64,000 bases of DNA from Clostridiaceae bacterium (GCA_012518795.1 JAAYRL010000050.1:1-64000); one strand, 5' to 3'; shown: positions 6,651 through 15,702, numbered from the stretch's first letter. Notes: a model not told the origin generated them from the sequence alone. Program-made: numbers and translations.

Positions 6651-8657
6651 ATGAGAATTGCTTTAGCAGGTAATCCGAATTCAGGCAAAACCACAATGTA
6701 TAATGCATTGACAGGTCGCAGTGAGAAAGTAGGTAACTGGGCAGGAGTAACTTTAGACAAAAAAGAACACCCAATTAAAAAGATGTATGTAAAGAGTGAG
6801 CAGTCTGTTTTTGCTGTTGACCTTCCCGGTGCATACTCCATGTCTCCTTTCACCAGTGAAGAGAGCATTACCAGTTCTTATGTAAAGAAAGAAAATCCTG
6901 ATGTTATTATCAACATTGTAGATGCTACCAATCTCAGTCGCAGTCTTTTTTTCACTACCCAGCTTCTAGAGCTGGAAATTCCTATGGTTGTTGCCTTGAA
7001 TAAGAGCGATATTAACGAAAAGAAAGGTACAAAAATTGACGTAAAAGCTTTGTCTGATAAGCTTGGATGTCCGGTTATTAACACGGTTGCTACTTCCGGC
7101 ACAGGTCTTGATGCTGTTATTGAAGCGGCTCTTACACATGTAAACAATGTTCAGAAGGCTCCTTACGTGCAAGGCGACATCGATTTGACCGATAAAGATA
7201 TAGTTGAAGCTGCTGACCGTAAGCGTTTCGAATTTGTCAATGAGATTGTAAACGCCGTTGAAACCCGTAAGGTTTTAACTAGGGAAAAGAACATCAACGA
7301 TAAGATCGATGCGGTACTTACAAATAAGTGGTTCGGTATTCCAATCTTTGCAGTTGTGATGTTTCTGGTATTTCAAATTTCTCAGGTTTGGGTAGGTACT
7401 CCTATCGCCGATTTGCTTGTAGGTTGGCTGGAAACCTTCCAAGAATGGGTAGGCGATCTTCTTGCAGATGCAAGCCCGCTTCTCTCGACTATTCTTGTTG
7501 ACGGTATTATTGGCGGAGTAATTGCCGTTGTCGGTTTCTTACCTCTTATTATGGTTATGTACTTCCTGATTGCTTTGCTTGAAGACTGTGGTTACATGTC
7601 CCGTGTTGCCGTTGTGCTTGATCCCATCTTCAAGAGGGTTGGATTATCCGGGAAGTCGGTAATTCCTTTCGTCATCAGCATCGGTTGTGCAATTCCCGGT
7701 ATTATGGCAAGCCGTACCATCCGTAACGAACGTGAAAGAAGAATGACCGCTATGCTTGCCCCGTTTGTTCCTTGTGGTGCGAAGGTTCCTGTTATTGCTC
7801 TCTTTGCCGGAGCATTCTTCGATGATGCAGGCTGGGTGAGTACCTTGATGTACTTTACCGGTATTTTACTTATTTTCCTCGGCGCACTTCTGGTGAACAA
7901 GATTGTCGGCTATAAACCAAGAAAATCTTTCTTTATCATAGAACTACCCGAATACAAGGCTCCTTCCCTTTGGGGCGCTTTCAAGTCTATGTGTTTGCGT
8001 GGCTGGGCTTTTATCGTTAAGGCTACTACGATTATCTTGCTTTGCAACCTGGCAGTACAGCTGATGCAAACTTTCACATGGAGTTTCCAAGTTGTTGAGT
8101 CGGCAGATCAATCTATTCTTGCTTCCATCGCATCACCCTTTGCATACATACTATTTCCGATCGTAGGTGTTATGTCTTGGCAACTTGCCGCAGCAGCTGT
8201 TACCGGTCTTATTGCGAAAGAAAATGTTGTAGGTACTCTTGCAGTTACCTTCGTTGGACTTGAGAACCTGATCGATGCCGAAGAGTTTGCCCTAATGGAA
8301 GGTGCAGGCATGGAAGTTGCAGGTATTATGGCAATTACAAAGGTTGCAGCTCTCGCTTATCTGATGTTTAACCTTTATACTCCTCCTTGTTTTGCTGCTA
8401 TGGGTGCTATGAATTCCGAGATGAGGAGTGCTAAATGGTTTTGGGGTGGTGTCGCCCTCCAGCTTGGTACCGGTTATGCCGTAGCATACTTGGTTTATAC
8501 CATCGGTACAATTGTGACCGGCGGAGATCTTCACATTGGCGCTGCAATTGGCGGATTGATTGCAATAGTTGCTATGGTTGCTATTGTGATTGGTCTGATT
8601 AGGAACACCAACAAAAAGCTGAAAGCCGAGTATGCTCTATCCGGCGCAAGTAACTAA
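6651..8657 (+). CDS. feoB: Ferrous iron transporter FeoB
   Basis: The 668-residue membrane GTPase that imports Fe2+. The N-terminal G domain has G1 GNPNSGKT, G3 DLPGAYS and G4 NKSD, followed by a helical spacer to about residue 220. The membrane part has the FeoB core motifs with Cys residues (ISIGCAIPGIMA, PFVPCGAKVPV) and about ten helices. An AAGGAGG site lies 8 bases before the ATG. Length is on the short side of the family but both domains are present. The downstream Cys-rich peptide is a usual partner. Operator-like sites on both sides of feoA indicate metal control. Confidence 0.95.
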   Translation: MRIALAGNPNSGKTTMYNALTGRSEKVGNWAGVTLDKKEHPIKKMYVKSEQSVFAVDLPGAYSMSPFTSEESITSSYVKKENPDVIINIVDATNLSRSLFFTTQLLELEIPMVVALNKSDINEKKGTKIDVKALSDKLGCPVINTVATSGTGLDAVIEAALTHVNNVQKAPYVQGDIDLTDKDIVEAADRKRFEFVNEIVNAVETRKVLTREKNINDKIDAVLTNKWFGIPIFAVVMFLVFQISQVWVGTPIADLLVGWLETFQEWVGDLLADASPLLSTILVDGIIGGVIAVVGFLPLIMVMYFLIALLEDCGYMSRVAVVLDPIFKRVGLSGKSVIPFVISIGCAIPGIMASRTIRNERERRMTAMLAPFVPCGAKVPVIALFAGAFFDDAGWVSTLMYFTGILLIFLGALLVNKIVGYKPRKSFFIIELPEYKAPSLWGAFKSMCLRGWAFIVKATTIILLCNLAVQLMQTFTWSFQVVESADQSILASIASPFAYILFPIVGVMSWQLAAAAVTGLIAKENVVGTLAVTFVGLENLIDAEEFALMEGAGMEVAGIMAITKVAALAYLMFNLYTPPCFAAMGAMNSEMRSAKWFWGGVALQLGTGYAVAYLVYTIGTIVTGGDLHIGAAIGGLIAIVAMVAIVIGLIRNTNKKLKAEYALSGASN

Positions 8658-8691
8658 ATTCAGAATAAGAGGATTTATATAGGATTTTATT

Positions 8692-8856
8692 ATGATAGAA
8701 AATATTGTTGTTGTACTGATAATACTTGCCATTGTTGTAGGTATAATATGGTATTTAGCGAGGCGTAGGAAAAAGCAAGGTACAGCCTGCACCGGTTGTC
8801 CCTATGCTAAGCAATGTGGAAGTAAATTCTACAGCGGTTCAAATTGTGACAATTAA
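8692..8856 (+). CDS. FeoB-associated Cys-rich membrane peptide
   Basis: A 54-residue protein too short for usual gene calls. One membrane helix (about residues 4-23) is followed by ARRRKK and a tail with CTGCPYAKQC and a final Cys, four cysteines in all. This is the layout of the FeoB-associated Cys-rich proteins found directly after feoB in Firmicutes. The role is thought to be assistance of FeoB, perhaps metal delivery at the inner face, but this is not settled. It starts 34 bases after feoB and a strong terminator follows. Confidence 0.85.
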   Translation: MIENIVVVLIILAIVVGIIWYLARRRKKQGTACTGCPYAKQCGSKFYSGSNCDN

Positions 8857-8909
8857 AGACACCTGTAATAATAAAAGACCCTTATAATAATTGAAAAGCG
8901 ATCGTCTTA

Positions 8910-8950
8910 TTGGTCTCATTATGCCCGGTCATAATGAGACCAATTATTTT
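8910..8950 (+). terminator. Rho-independent terminator after the feo genes
   Basis: A perfect 14-bp stem (TTGGTCTCATTATG / CATAATGAGACCAA) with a CCCGGT loop, followed by TTATTTTA. It closes the feoA-feoB transcript. Confidence 0.9.
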
Positions 8951-9204
8951 ATAAAGAATAGAAATAAATACAAAAATTTGTTAGCTGTACTGAATGCTTT
9001 ATTTGATCCTGCTTTTTCTTGGGTAACAATCAGTGAAATTAAAAAATTAAATATACTTTAAAAGACTTCCGCAGGTTTTGATTTGCACAGCGATGAAAAG
9101 TGAGCAGTACCATTAACCAAGGGTTGATTTTACTAATTATCTAAATAATATTCGAAAAATTCCAACATATTATAGCGGTTTGCATGAAATTTACTTTTAA
9201 ATTT

Positions 9205-9220
9205 GTTAGTCATACCTAAC
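9205..9220. promoter_or_regulatory. DtxR/MntR-type operator, site 6
   Basis: GTTAG-TCATAC-CTAAC, a perfect inverted repeat 34 bases (about three helical turns) before site 7. The pair could allow cooperative binding. Confidence 0.7.
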
Positions 9221-9238
9221 TGATGTTAAATAGAAAAT

Positions 9239-9254
9239 GTAAGGTGTACCTAAC
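9239..9254. promoter_or_regulatory. DtxR/MntR-type operator, site 7
   Basis: GTAAG-GTGTAC-CTAAC; one arm position differs, but the centre GGTGTACC is itself palindromic. It lies upstream of a TATAAT that may serve the operon. Confidence 0.6.
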
Positions 9255-9418
9255 CGGCTTTTTATGTGTGAAAGCAGTTTTGATAAAGATATAATTTTAT
9301 ATTTTAGGATATTTTTCCCTTCCAAAACTAGGCTCTAAGTAAAAAGCTGTTAAATAAAATGAGAGAAACGAATAACTAACAAATGCTTGATATTAAAGCG
9401 AAGAATGGAGCAAAAGAA

Positions 9419-10543
9419 ATGAAGAAAATCAGTTTATTAGTGTCAATATTAATGGCTTTTGTATTATTAATCAGTTCATGCGGAACAAAATCCAATGAAA
9501 CAACTGCTAAAGAATTAGAGGCAAAAGATCTTGAGATTGAAGAAGTAGAAAATAAAGATACAAAAAATGATAATAGTGAAACCGAAGATGTAGAGATGGA
9601 AACGGAAAATGCAGAAACCGAAGATGAAGAAACGGAAGCGGATAATGTAGAGACAGAAGATATTGAAACAGAGTCCGATAATAGAATTGAAGCTTATTCC
9701 GGCAGCGATAAGCCAACTATTACCGGAACGACAACTTTTGTTGCAGATATCGTAAAAGTTTTGGCGGAAGATTTTGTAAACATTGATATGATTATTCCTG
9801 CAGGTGACGATCCGCATCTATATGAACCGAAACCGCAAGATTTGCAAAAGATTACAGATGCTGATTTGGTTATTTATCACGGACTGCATTTCGAAGGCAA
9901 GATGGTAGATGTTCTGGAAAATTACGGACACGCTTTAGCAAAGGACTTCCCGGCGGATCGAGTTGGGGCAATGGATCAAGATGGTGATTTAATTATTGAT
10001 CCTCACTTTTGGTTTGATCTTGAATTGTATAAACTTGCTGTAAATAATACCGCAGATTATTTGAGTCAATTATTACCGGATGCAGCCGATACAATCGCCA
10101 AGAATACGGAAGAGTATAATGAGCAGTTAGTAGTATTATTTGAAGAATCTAAAGAAAAACTTGATTCGATCCCGGAAGATTCGCGTTATTTAATTACACC
10201 GCATGATGCATTCAATTACTTTTCACGTTCTTTCGATATTCCGGTTATGGCACCTCAAGGTATAAGTACCGATTCTGAAGTTGCAAACAAAGATATTCAA
10301 AACACCGTAGATTTCATTGTAGAGAAAGAAATTAAAGCAGTATTTGCAGAAACGACGACCGATCCGGCCCGTATGGAAAAGTTGAAAGAAGCAGCGGCGG
10401 CCCAAGGTTTTGATGTAAAAGTAGTGAGTGGTGAAGGTCAGGAATTGTTTTCCGACTCTTTGGCTCCGGAAGGTCAACCGGGCGATAATTTTATCGATAT
10501 GTTTACCCATAATGTGGATTTAATTGTAGAGAATTTAAAGTAA
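9419..10543 (+). CDS. troA: TroA-like metal-binding lipoprotein
   Basis: The extracytoplasmic binding protein of the second metal ABC importer, 374 residues from the ATG at 9419. That start is chosen because it opens directly on the signal sequence (MKKISLL) with GGAG upstream. The lipobox is LISSC (Cys21). Residues about 30-92 form a very acidic Glu/Thr/Asp linker with ETED-type repeats, probably a flexible spacer through the cell wall. The binding domain has His133 (DPHLY), His196 (DPHFWFD) and His262 (PHDAFNYF). A His in the third place resembles TroA and ZnuA more than Mn-specific PsaA, which has Glu there. The metal could be zinc or manganese. Confidence 0.85.
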   Translation: MKKISLLVSILMAFVLLISSCGTKSNETTAKELEAKDLEIEEVENKDTKNDNSETEDVEMETENAETEDEETEADNVETEDIETESDNRIEAYSGSDKPTITGTTTFVADIVKVLAEDFVNIDMIIPAGDDPHLYEPKPQDLQKITDADLVIYHGLHFEGKMVDVLENYGHALAKDFPADRVGAMDQDGDLIIDPHFWFDLELYKLAVNNTADYLSQLLPDAADTIAKNTEEYNEQLVVLFEESKEKLDSIPEDSRYLITPHDAFNYFSRSFDIPVMAPQGISTDSEVANKDIQNTVDFIVEKEIKAVFAETTTDPARMEKLKEAAAAQGFDVKVVSGEGQELFSDSLAPEGQPGDNFIDMFTHNVDLIVENLK

Positions 10544-10554
10544 AAGAGGGAAAT

Positions 10555-11292
10555 ATGTCAGAGAATATAATTGTCAAAGTTGAAGATTTGACGATGGCCT
10601 ATCACGATAAACCTGTCTTATGGGATAACGATGTCAATATTGTTGAGAATTCGAGGACGGCAATTATCGGTCCGAATGGGGCAGGCAAGTCGACCTTGCT
10701 GAAAGGCATTCTCGGTTTGCAAAAAACTTTGTCCGGAACTGTTGAAATCATGGGCAAAAGTGTTAAACAAGTCTATAAAAAAATTGCATATATCCCCCAG
10801 TCAAACAGTGTAAATTGGGATTTCCCGACAACAGCTTTGGATGTAGTTTTGATGGGACGCTATGTCCATCTTGGCTGGATCAAAAGACCTAAAAAGAAGG
10901 ATATAGAAATTGCAAGAAATGCGTTGCATAAAATGGGGATGCAGGATTATGCCAAACGTCAGATTTCGCAATTGTCCGGCGGTCAGAAACAAAGAGTTTT
11001 TATTGCCAGAGCGATTGCACAAAATGCAGAAATATATTTCATGGATGAACCGCTTGCCGGTGTCGATAAAAATACGGAAAAAGTTATTATCGACTTTTTG
11101 AAAGACTCACAAAAGCAAGGCAAAACATCGATAGTCATCCATCATGATTTGAATACTTTAGCTGATTATTTTGATCATTTGGTAATTCTCAATAAGAGAA
11201 TCATAGCCCAGGGCAAAATGTCTGAAACATTAACCCAAGCAAATCTTGATGCTGCTGATATGGGCGGAGGATTTACAATTGCTGCTATGTAA
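10555..11292 (+). CDS. troB: Metal ABC transporter ATP-binding protein
   Basis: A 245-residue ATPase with Walker A GPNGAGKST, Q-loop YIPQSN, signature LSGGQKQR and Walker B YFMDEPLAGVD, followed by the His switch (VIHHDL). It lies 11 bases after the binding-protein gene and is followed by two permease genes. The order binding protein, ATPase, permease, permease matches TroABCD/MntABCD operons of Firmicutes and spirochaetes. Confidence 0.9.
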   Translation: MSENIIVKVEDLTMAYHDKPVLWDNDVNIVENSRTAIIGPNGAGKSTLLKGILGLQKTLSGTVEIMGKSVKQVYKKIAYIPQSNSVNWDFPTTALDVVLMGRYVHLGWIKRPKKKDIEIARNALHKMGMQDYAKRQISQLSGGQKQRVFIARAIAQNAEIYFMDEPLAGVDKNTEKVIIDFLKDSQKQGKTSIVIHHDLNTLADYFDHLVILNKRIIAQGKMSETLTQANLDAADMGGGFTIAAM

Positions 11293-11357
11293 ATATGCAA
11301 ATAGATTTATGAGAGAACATAGAGGAAGGTATTGCCGGGGCGGAGGTTTTAAAATAA

Positions 11358-12329
11358 ATGCTTAGTGTTTATCTAAATAAAATATTCAGTTTAAATTTTG
11401 CCAATCTGCTCAATGCAATCGGCTTAGATTTTGAAATATTAAGTAGTTATACCTTTATTGTAGTTTGTCTGGGTACGATGATTTTAGCTACAGTTGCGGG
11501 AATGGTCGGTACAATCACGGTTTTAAAAGGACAATCTTTGATTGGAGATGCGATTGGCCATTCATCATATCCGGGAATTATTATAGCGTTTATGATCGGC
11601 ATGAGTTTGGATTCGGTTTCCTTAATGATCGGGGCAATTATTTCGGGAACTCTGGCTTTTATTATCATTCAGTTTATTGATAAAAATTCAAAATTAAACC
11701 TGGATGCAGTTTTAGCTGTAATTCTGTCGGCTTTTTTCGGTCTCGGCATGGTCTTAAAAAGCTTTATCCAAGGACATCCTATTTATGGTAAAGTGCCACA
11801 AGGCGGTTTGAGCAACTATATTTTTGGTCAAGCCGCTTTTATCAGAACAATTGATGTTCAATTAATCCTGGCTGTTGCGATACCGTCACTACTAATCCTT
11901 TTTCTGTTTTACAAAGAATTTAAAATATTTGTTTTTGATGAAGTTTATGCAAAATCGATCGGTCTAAGTTCAACACTGATGTATGTTTTGCTGGTGTTAA
12001 TTACAATGAGTGTTATTGCTACCGGGCTGAAATTAGTCGGTGCAATTCTAATTTCTTCATTCTTGATTGTACCGGGGATTACGGCTTTACAGTGGAGCAA
12101 TCGTTTCAGTCATGTTCTGATTATTGCGGCGATTGTCGGCAGTTTTTCGGCTTTTGTCGGTACCTATATTTCAAGTGTTTATGCCGGAATGTCGACCGGA
12201 CCTTGTATAATTGTGGTGATGTCCGGTTTAGCTTTTATTTCAATGTTTATTTCACCCAAAGGCTTACTCGCTAATTGGCTGCGAAGGAGAAAATATTTAA
12301 ATGATTTATCAAAATCTCTTATTGACTAA
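11358..12329 (+). CDS. troC: Metal ABC transporter permease 1
   Basis: An ABC-3 family permease of 323 residues with about nine membrane helices. The family motif LKGQSLIGDAIGHSSYPGI lies after the first helices, and LKLVGAILISSFLIVPG in the second half. A GGAGG site precedes the ATG. Its 3' end overlaps the start of the second permease by 29 bases, which suggests coupled translation of two subunits that probably form a heterodimer. Confidence 0.88.
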   Translation: MLSVYLNKIFSLNFANLLNAIGLDFEILSSYTFIVVCLGTMILATVAGMVGTITVLKGQSLIGDAIGHSSYPGIIIAFMIGMSLDSVSLMIGAIISGTLAFIIIQFIDKNSKLNLDAVLAVILSAFFGLGMVLKSFIQGHPIYGKVPQGGLSNYIFGQAAFIRTIDVQLILAVAIPSLLILFLFYKEFKIFVFDEVYAKSIGLSSTLMYVLLVLITMSVIATGLKLVGAILISSFLIVPGITALQWSNRFSHVLIIAAIVGSFSAFVGTYISSVYAGMSTGPCIIVVMSGLAFISMFISPKGLLANWLRRRKYLNDLSKSLID

Positions 12330-13458
12330 AATTTCAGATTTTCTCAATTACAATCAACAAATGTTATTAACTTTGATTGTTACCGGAATTGCCTGTTCAA
12401 TTCTTGGTTGTTTTTTAGTTTTAAATAAATTATCTATGCTGACAGATGCACTTTCCCACTCAATATTGCTCGGTATCGTGTTGGCATATTTTGTAACAAA
12501 AGATTTGAATTCGCCGTTATTATTGATCGGAGCCGGCATCTTCGGTGTTTTTACAGTTTATGCAATTGGTTTATTATCTAAAACTCGCTTAGTCAAAAAT
12601 GATGATGCAGTAGGAATTATTTTTCCTTTGTTTTTCTCGTTAGCCGTTATTTTAATCAGTACATTTGCTCGCAATGTTCATCTCGATACAGATATAGTCT
12701 TAATGGGGCAAGTTATTATGATTCCGTTAAATAACATGACGGTTTTCGGTGTAGAATTACCGAAAGCATTGTTTTATATGTTAATAATATTGTTGATCAA
12801 TTTGATCTTTGTTGCGGTATTTTTCAAAGAATTAAAAGTCAGTAGCTTTGATCCGGAATTTGCGACTTTAGCCGGATTCTCTTCCGGACTTCTTTTTTAT
12901 GGATTAATGACTTTGACTTCATTTACGGCAGTTGCCGCCTTTGATGCGGTCGGAGCAATTCTGGTTATTGCCTTATTTGTCGGTCCCGCAGCGTCCGCCT
13001 ACATGCTGACAAAAAGTTTGAAGAAGATGCTTTTAGTATCGATTATCTTCTCAATGCTGAATTCAACTTTAGGTTTTTATTTAGCAATCGTACTCAATGT
13101 TTCTATTTCGGGAATGATCGCTGTAATCACCGGAATGACTACCTTTATGACTGTTCTCTTAAACCGTCAGGGTATTATTACGGCAATTTATTTAAGACAT
13201 AAAAATCGCAAGGAATTCAGACTTGATTTGCTGATTATGCATTTAGGTAATCACGAAGATCAAGAAGATGCAGAGTTTGAGTTGGGTTTTGCGACGATTA
13301 AAGATCATTTATCTTGGGAGCGGGAAACGACTGAACGCAGACTTAATCGCCTAATTGATCAAGGCTTTGTTCAGCGAAATCACGAGAAAAAAATATTCTG
13401 TCTGACCGAAAAAGGCAGATTGCGTTACGACATGATTAAAGTAGATTATGGCATGTAA
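12301..13458 (+). CDS. troD: Metal ABC permease 2 fused to a winged-helix domain
   Basis: Residues 1 to about 285 are an ABC-3 permease (LNKLSMLTDALSHSILLGI, FDAVGAILVIALFVGPAA). The last 95 residues are hydrophilic and read like a winged-helix domain of the DtxR/MarR sort: DHLSWERETTERRLNRLIDQGFV, then EKKIFCLTEKGRLRYDMI. Similar C-terminal extensions exist in some metal-permease families, but a DNA-binding-type domain on a transporter subunit is unusual. It may act as a cytoplasmic regulatory or dimerisation module rather than bind DNA. The ATG follows AAGGAG inside the end of the previous gene. Confidence 0.85.
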   Translation: MIYQNLLLTKISDFLNYNQQMLLTLIVTGIACSILGCFLVLNKLSMLTDALSHSILLGIVLAYFVTKDLNSPLLLIGAGIFGVFTVYAIGLLSKTRLVKNDDAVGIIFPLFFSLAVILISTFARNVHLDTDIVLMGQVIMIPLNNMTVFGVELPKALFYMLIILLINLIFVAVFFKELKVSSFDPEFATLAGFSSGLLFYGLMTLTSFTAVAAFDAVGAILVIALFVGPAASAYMLTKSLKKMLLVSIIFSMLNSTLGFYLAIVLNVSISGMIAVITGMTTFMTVLLNRQGIITAIYLRHKNRKEFRLDLLIMHLGNHEDQEDAEFELGFATIKDHLSWERETTERRLNRLIDQGFVQRNHEKKIFCLTEKGRLRYDMIKVDYGM

Positions 13459-13676
13459 GCGTATTTCCAAGCGATTTTGTTTGGCTGAAAATTTCGGTAC
13501 AAATGAATAGAATCCCTACCTTGTTATCTATTTCTTCCAAGAACATCTGCCCCTGTATATGGGTTGGTGTTTATAAGTTATTTACTCAAAACACTCAGCA
13601 TCAAGAGAGTGAGTGAAACTACTATGACAGATCTTAATTAGGTACGCTGGATAAAATATTTTCCTTGTGTTAAAAT
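13459..13676. other. Intergenic region after the metal operon
   Basis: No gene or clear terminator is seen in this stretch, which leads into the inverted repeat before the ATPase gene. Confidence 0.4.
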
Positions 13677-13719
13677 CTCATTGAATATTTATGACAAAAA
13701 GGCGAAAAAATTCAATGAG
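13677..13719. repeat. Inverted repeat before the ATPase gene, with a related copy after it
   Basis: CTCATTGAAT (13677-13686) and ATTCAATGAG (13710-13719) are perfect 10-base arms. The stretch 13683-13716 (GAATATTTATG...GGCGAAA...TTCAAT) recurs with about 85% identity at 14985-15018, directly after the ATPase gene. The gene is thus bracketed by related repeats in the same orientation. Confidence 0.75.
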
Positions 13720-13727
13720 GGACAAGA

Positions 13728-14969
13728 ATGAAAATTCAAAGGCCACATTACCAAACTAAATTAATCAACAAACGCGAAAATGGATTAATCAAAGTTATTA
13801 CAGGAATTCGCAGGTCGGGCAAGTCGTATTTGCTGGATCCGCTTTTTAAAGACTATTTACTGGCTGAAGGTGTCCCTGAAGATCACATTATAAAAATTGA
13901 GTTTGACCGAATAGAAAATTTAAAATTCCATAACGATGTGGAAAAATTAAATGAGTATATTCGCTCGCAAATTAAAGATAAGGGAATGCATTATCTTCTA
14001 TTAGATGAGATTCAGCTTGTAGAGCAATTTGAATTTTTGCTTACCGGTCTTTTATATGAAAAAAATATCGATATATATGTGACGGGCAGTAATTCTAAAT
14101 TTTTGTCTTCCGATATCATTACAGAGTTCCGAGGTCGAGCTGATCAAGTTAGGGTTTTTCCTTTAAGCTTTTCCGAATTCATGTCTGTTTTTCAAGGTGA
14201 TAAGCTTGCCGGATGGAGCGAATACATTACGTTTGGCGGGATGCCGTTAATACACTTTATAAAAACGGACGAAGAGAAGTCTGCCTACCTGAAAGACTTA
14301 TTTCAGCATACATATTTTAAAGATATTGTTGAACGGTATAAGATCCAACGTGTTGATATTTTAGATTCTCTAGTCAGTATTTTAGCGTCATCAATTGGTT
14401 CACTTACTAATCCGAAAAAAATTCATGATACATTTAAGAGCGAAGGAGAAAATGAATTATCGATCAATACGATTCACTCTTATTTATCCTATCTTGAAGA
14501 AGCATTTATTGTAGATAAAGCTAATCGCTATGACGTGAAGGGAAGGCGCTATATCAAGACGCCGTATAAGTATTATTTTACAGATGTTGGACTGCGTAAT
14601 GCATGCCTTAATTTTCGCCAACAAGAAGAATCCCATATTATGGAAAACATCATTTATAACGAATTGATGATTCGTGGTTATAATGTGGATGTTGGCTTGG
14701 TGGAAATCCGAGAAAATGGTAAACGCAAACAAACAGAAGTTGATTTTGTGTGTAACCAAGGCAATAAGCGTTATTATATACAATCTTCTCTTCATTTAGA
14801 TTCGCGAGAAAAAACCTGGCAAGAGACGCGCTCGTTAAATCATATTGATGACAATTTTAAGAAAATAATTATTGTAAAAGATGTTGCCAAACATTGGAGA
14901 ACGGAAACAGGTATTTTAGTCTTGAGTCTTTTTGATTTTCTTGAAAAGTGGGATAGTATAGATTTATAA
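13728..14969 (+). CDS. AAA+ ATPase of the DUF4143 type
   Basis: A 413-residue P-loop ATPase with Walker A GIRRSGKS (about residue 26), Walker B YLLLDEIQ (about 90) and sensor motif TGSNSKFLSSD. The second half fits DUF4143, a nuclease-like or substrate-binding domain with conserved KTPYKYYFTDVGLRNA, ENIIYNEL and TEVDFVC. Such proteins are widespread, often several per genome and often in accessory DNA; their role is unknown. A close paralog occurs at 62168-63421. A GAGGGA site precedes the ATG. The flanking repeats suggest the gene can move as a cassette. Confidence 0.85.
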   Translation: MKIQRPHYQTKLINKRENGLIKVITGIRRSGKSYLLDPLFKDYLLAEGVPEDHIIKIEFDRIENLKFHNDVEKLNEYIRSQIKDKGMHYLLLDEIQLVEQFEFLLTGLLYEKNIDIYVTGSNSKFLSSDIITEFRGRADQVRVFPLSFSEFMSVFQGDKLAGWSEYITFGGMPLIHFIKTDEEKSAYLKDLFQHTYFKDIVERYKIQRVDILDSLVSILASSIGSLTNPKKIHDTFKSEGENELSINTIHSYLSYLEEAFIVDKANRYDVKGRRYIKTPYKYYFTDVGLRNACLNFRQQEESHIMENIIYNELMIRGYNVDVGLVEIRENGKRKQTEVDFVCNQGNKRYYIQSSLHLDSREKTWQETRSLNHIDDNFKKIIIVKDVAKHWRTETGILVLSLFDFLEKWDSIDL

Positions 14970-14984
14970 AGCCGAAGCTATAGT

Positions 14985-15018
14985 GAATATTTATGCCCAA
15001 ATGGCGAAATATTTCAAT
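14985..15018 (+). repeat. Downstream copy of the ATPase-flanking repeat
   Basis: Matches 13683-13716 at 29 of 34 positions. It lies inside a wider imperfect dyad (GAAGC at 14974, GCTTC at 15029) that could act as a terminator. Confidence 0.7.
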
Positions 15019-15379
15019 CGTGTTCTAAGGCTTCACGTTTATTAAAATATTGGCCACAGTATCGATATATATTCGCCTGACAGATAAATTTCCGGGATAT
15101 TTAGGTCAGATATTCTTTATAAACTCCTCTTACTTTCAAGTGGATTGAATTAGTTTTGCTGTACGATGCCATAAAAGTTCAAAGTTGGTAGCAAAACCGT
15201 TTAAAACTTATTAAAAGTTCTGCTTGGTTGCTTTGGGTGCAAAACTGAATCCGGAGTTCCTTTCTAAAAATTGGATGCATCGCTCGGATCAGTCCAGGTT
15301 GGGTCAATTTCCGGCTCGTAAGCAAATGAAGCAGGGACTTGCTCTCAGACTAGGGTGTAAGAGATGTGAGTCCCCGTTA
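15019..15379. other. Intergenic region before the toxin-antitoxin pair
   Basis: A 67-codon frame at 15224-15427 exists but looks non-coding. Nothing else is recognised. The stretch may contain decayed genes. Confidence 0.4.
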
Positions 15380-15413
15380 TTGTGTAAATGGCATAATTTT
15401 GATAAAATTATGC
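15380..15413 (+). promoter_or_regulatory. Toxin-antitoxin promoter overlapped by a palindrome
   Basis: TTGTGT (15380-15385) and TAAAAT (15403-15408) are spaced by 17 bases. A perfect palindrome with 10-base arms GCATAATTTT and AAAATTATGC around GAT covers 15391-15413 and hence the -10 box. This fits autorepression by the antitoxin or the antitoxin-toxin complex. Confidence 0.8.
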
Positions 15414-15432
15414 TAAATAGGAGGTGAATACA

Positions 15433-15702
15433 ATGATTACGATTCGTCCTGTATCGGATTTGCGCAATCGGTTCACAGAAATCGAAAAAACGGTTAAAGA
15501 AGGTACGCCGGTTTACTTAACAAAAAACGGCTATGGAACAATGGTTGTCATGAGTTTAGAACAGTATACGGCTCTGACCGAAGATGTTGAAGCAAAACTT
15601 GATGAAGCTGATCGTATGGCGGCAGTGACAACAGAACGCTACACAGCGGATGAAGTTTTTGGTCGAGTAAAAGAACGTATCAAAGAAAATGAAAAACTAT
15701 AA
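15433..15702 (+). CDS. Phd/YefM-family antitoxin
   Basis: An 89-residue antitoxin that binds its promoter and neutralises the toxin encoded next. It starts MITIRPVSDLRNRFTEIEK and continues PVYLTKNGYGTMVVMSLEQY, the hallmark of the Phd/YefM fold. The ATG at 15433 is chosen over a GTG at 15424 because AGGAGG sits at the right distance. The C-terminal part (RYTADEVFGRVKERI) should be the toxin-binding tail. It overlaps the toxin gene by 14 bases. A broken copy of its 3' end lies at 323-403. Confidence 0.88.
   Translation: MITIRPVSDLRNRFTEIEKTVKEGTPVYLTKNGYGTMVVMSLEQYTALTEDVEAKLDEADRMAAVTTERYTADEVFGRVKERIKENEKL

Larger units (their letters stand above)
8951..9418. other. Intergenic control region of the troABCD-type operon
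   Basis: No gene is seen. It contains two operator-like sites (9205 and 9239) and a TATAAT at 9290-9295 with a poor -35. A short upstream in-frame extension of the next gene (ATG at 9383) is less likely to be used than the ATG at 9419. Confidence 0.5.

Noticed and set aside
15224-15427. 67-codon open frame before the antitoxin gene
   Set aside because: It has no ribosome site, an unlikely composition, and runs through the promoter and palindrome of the toxin-antitoxin pair.
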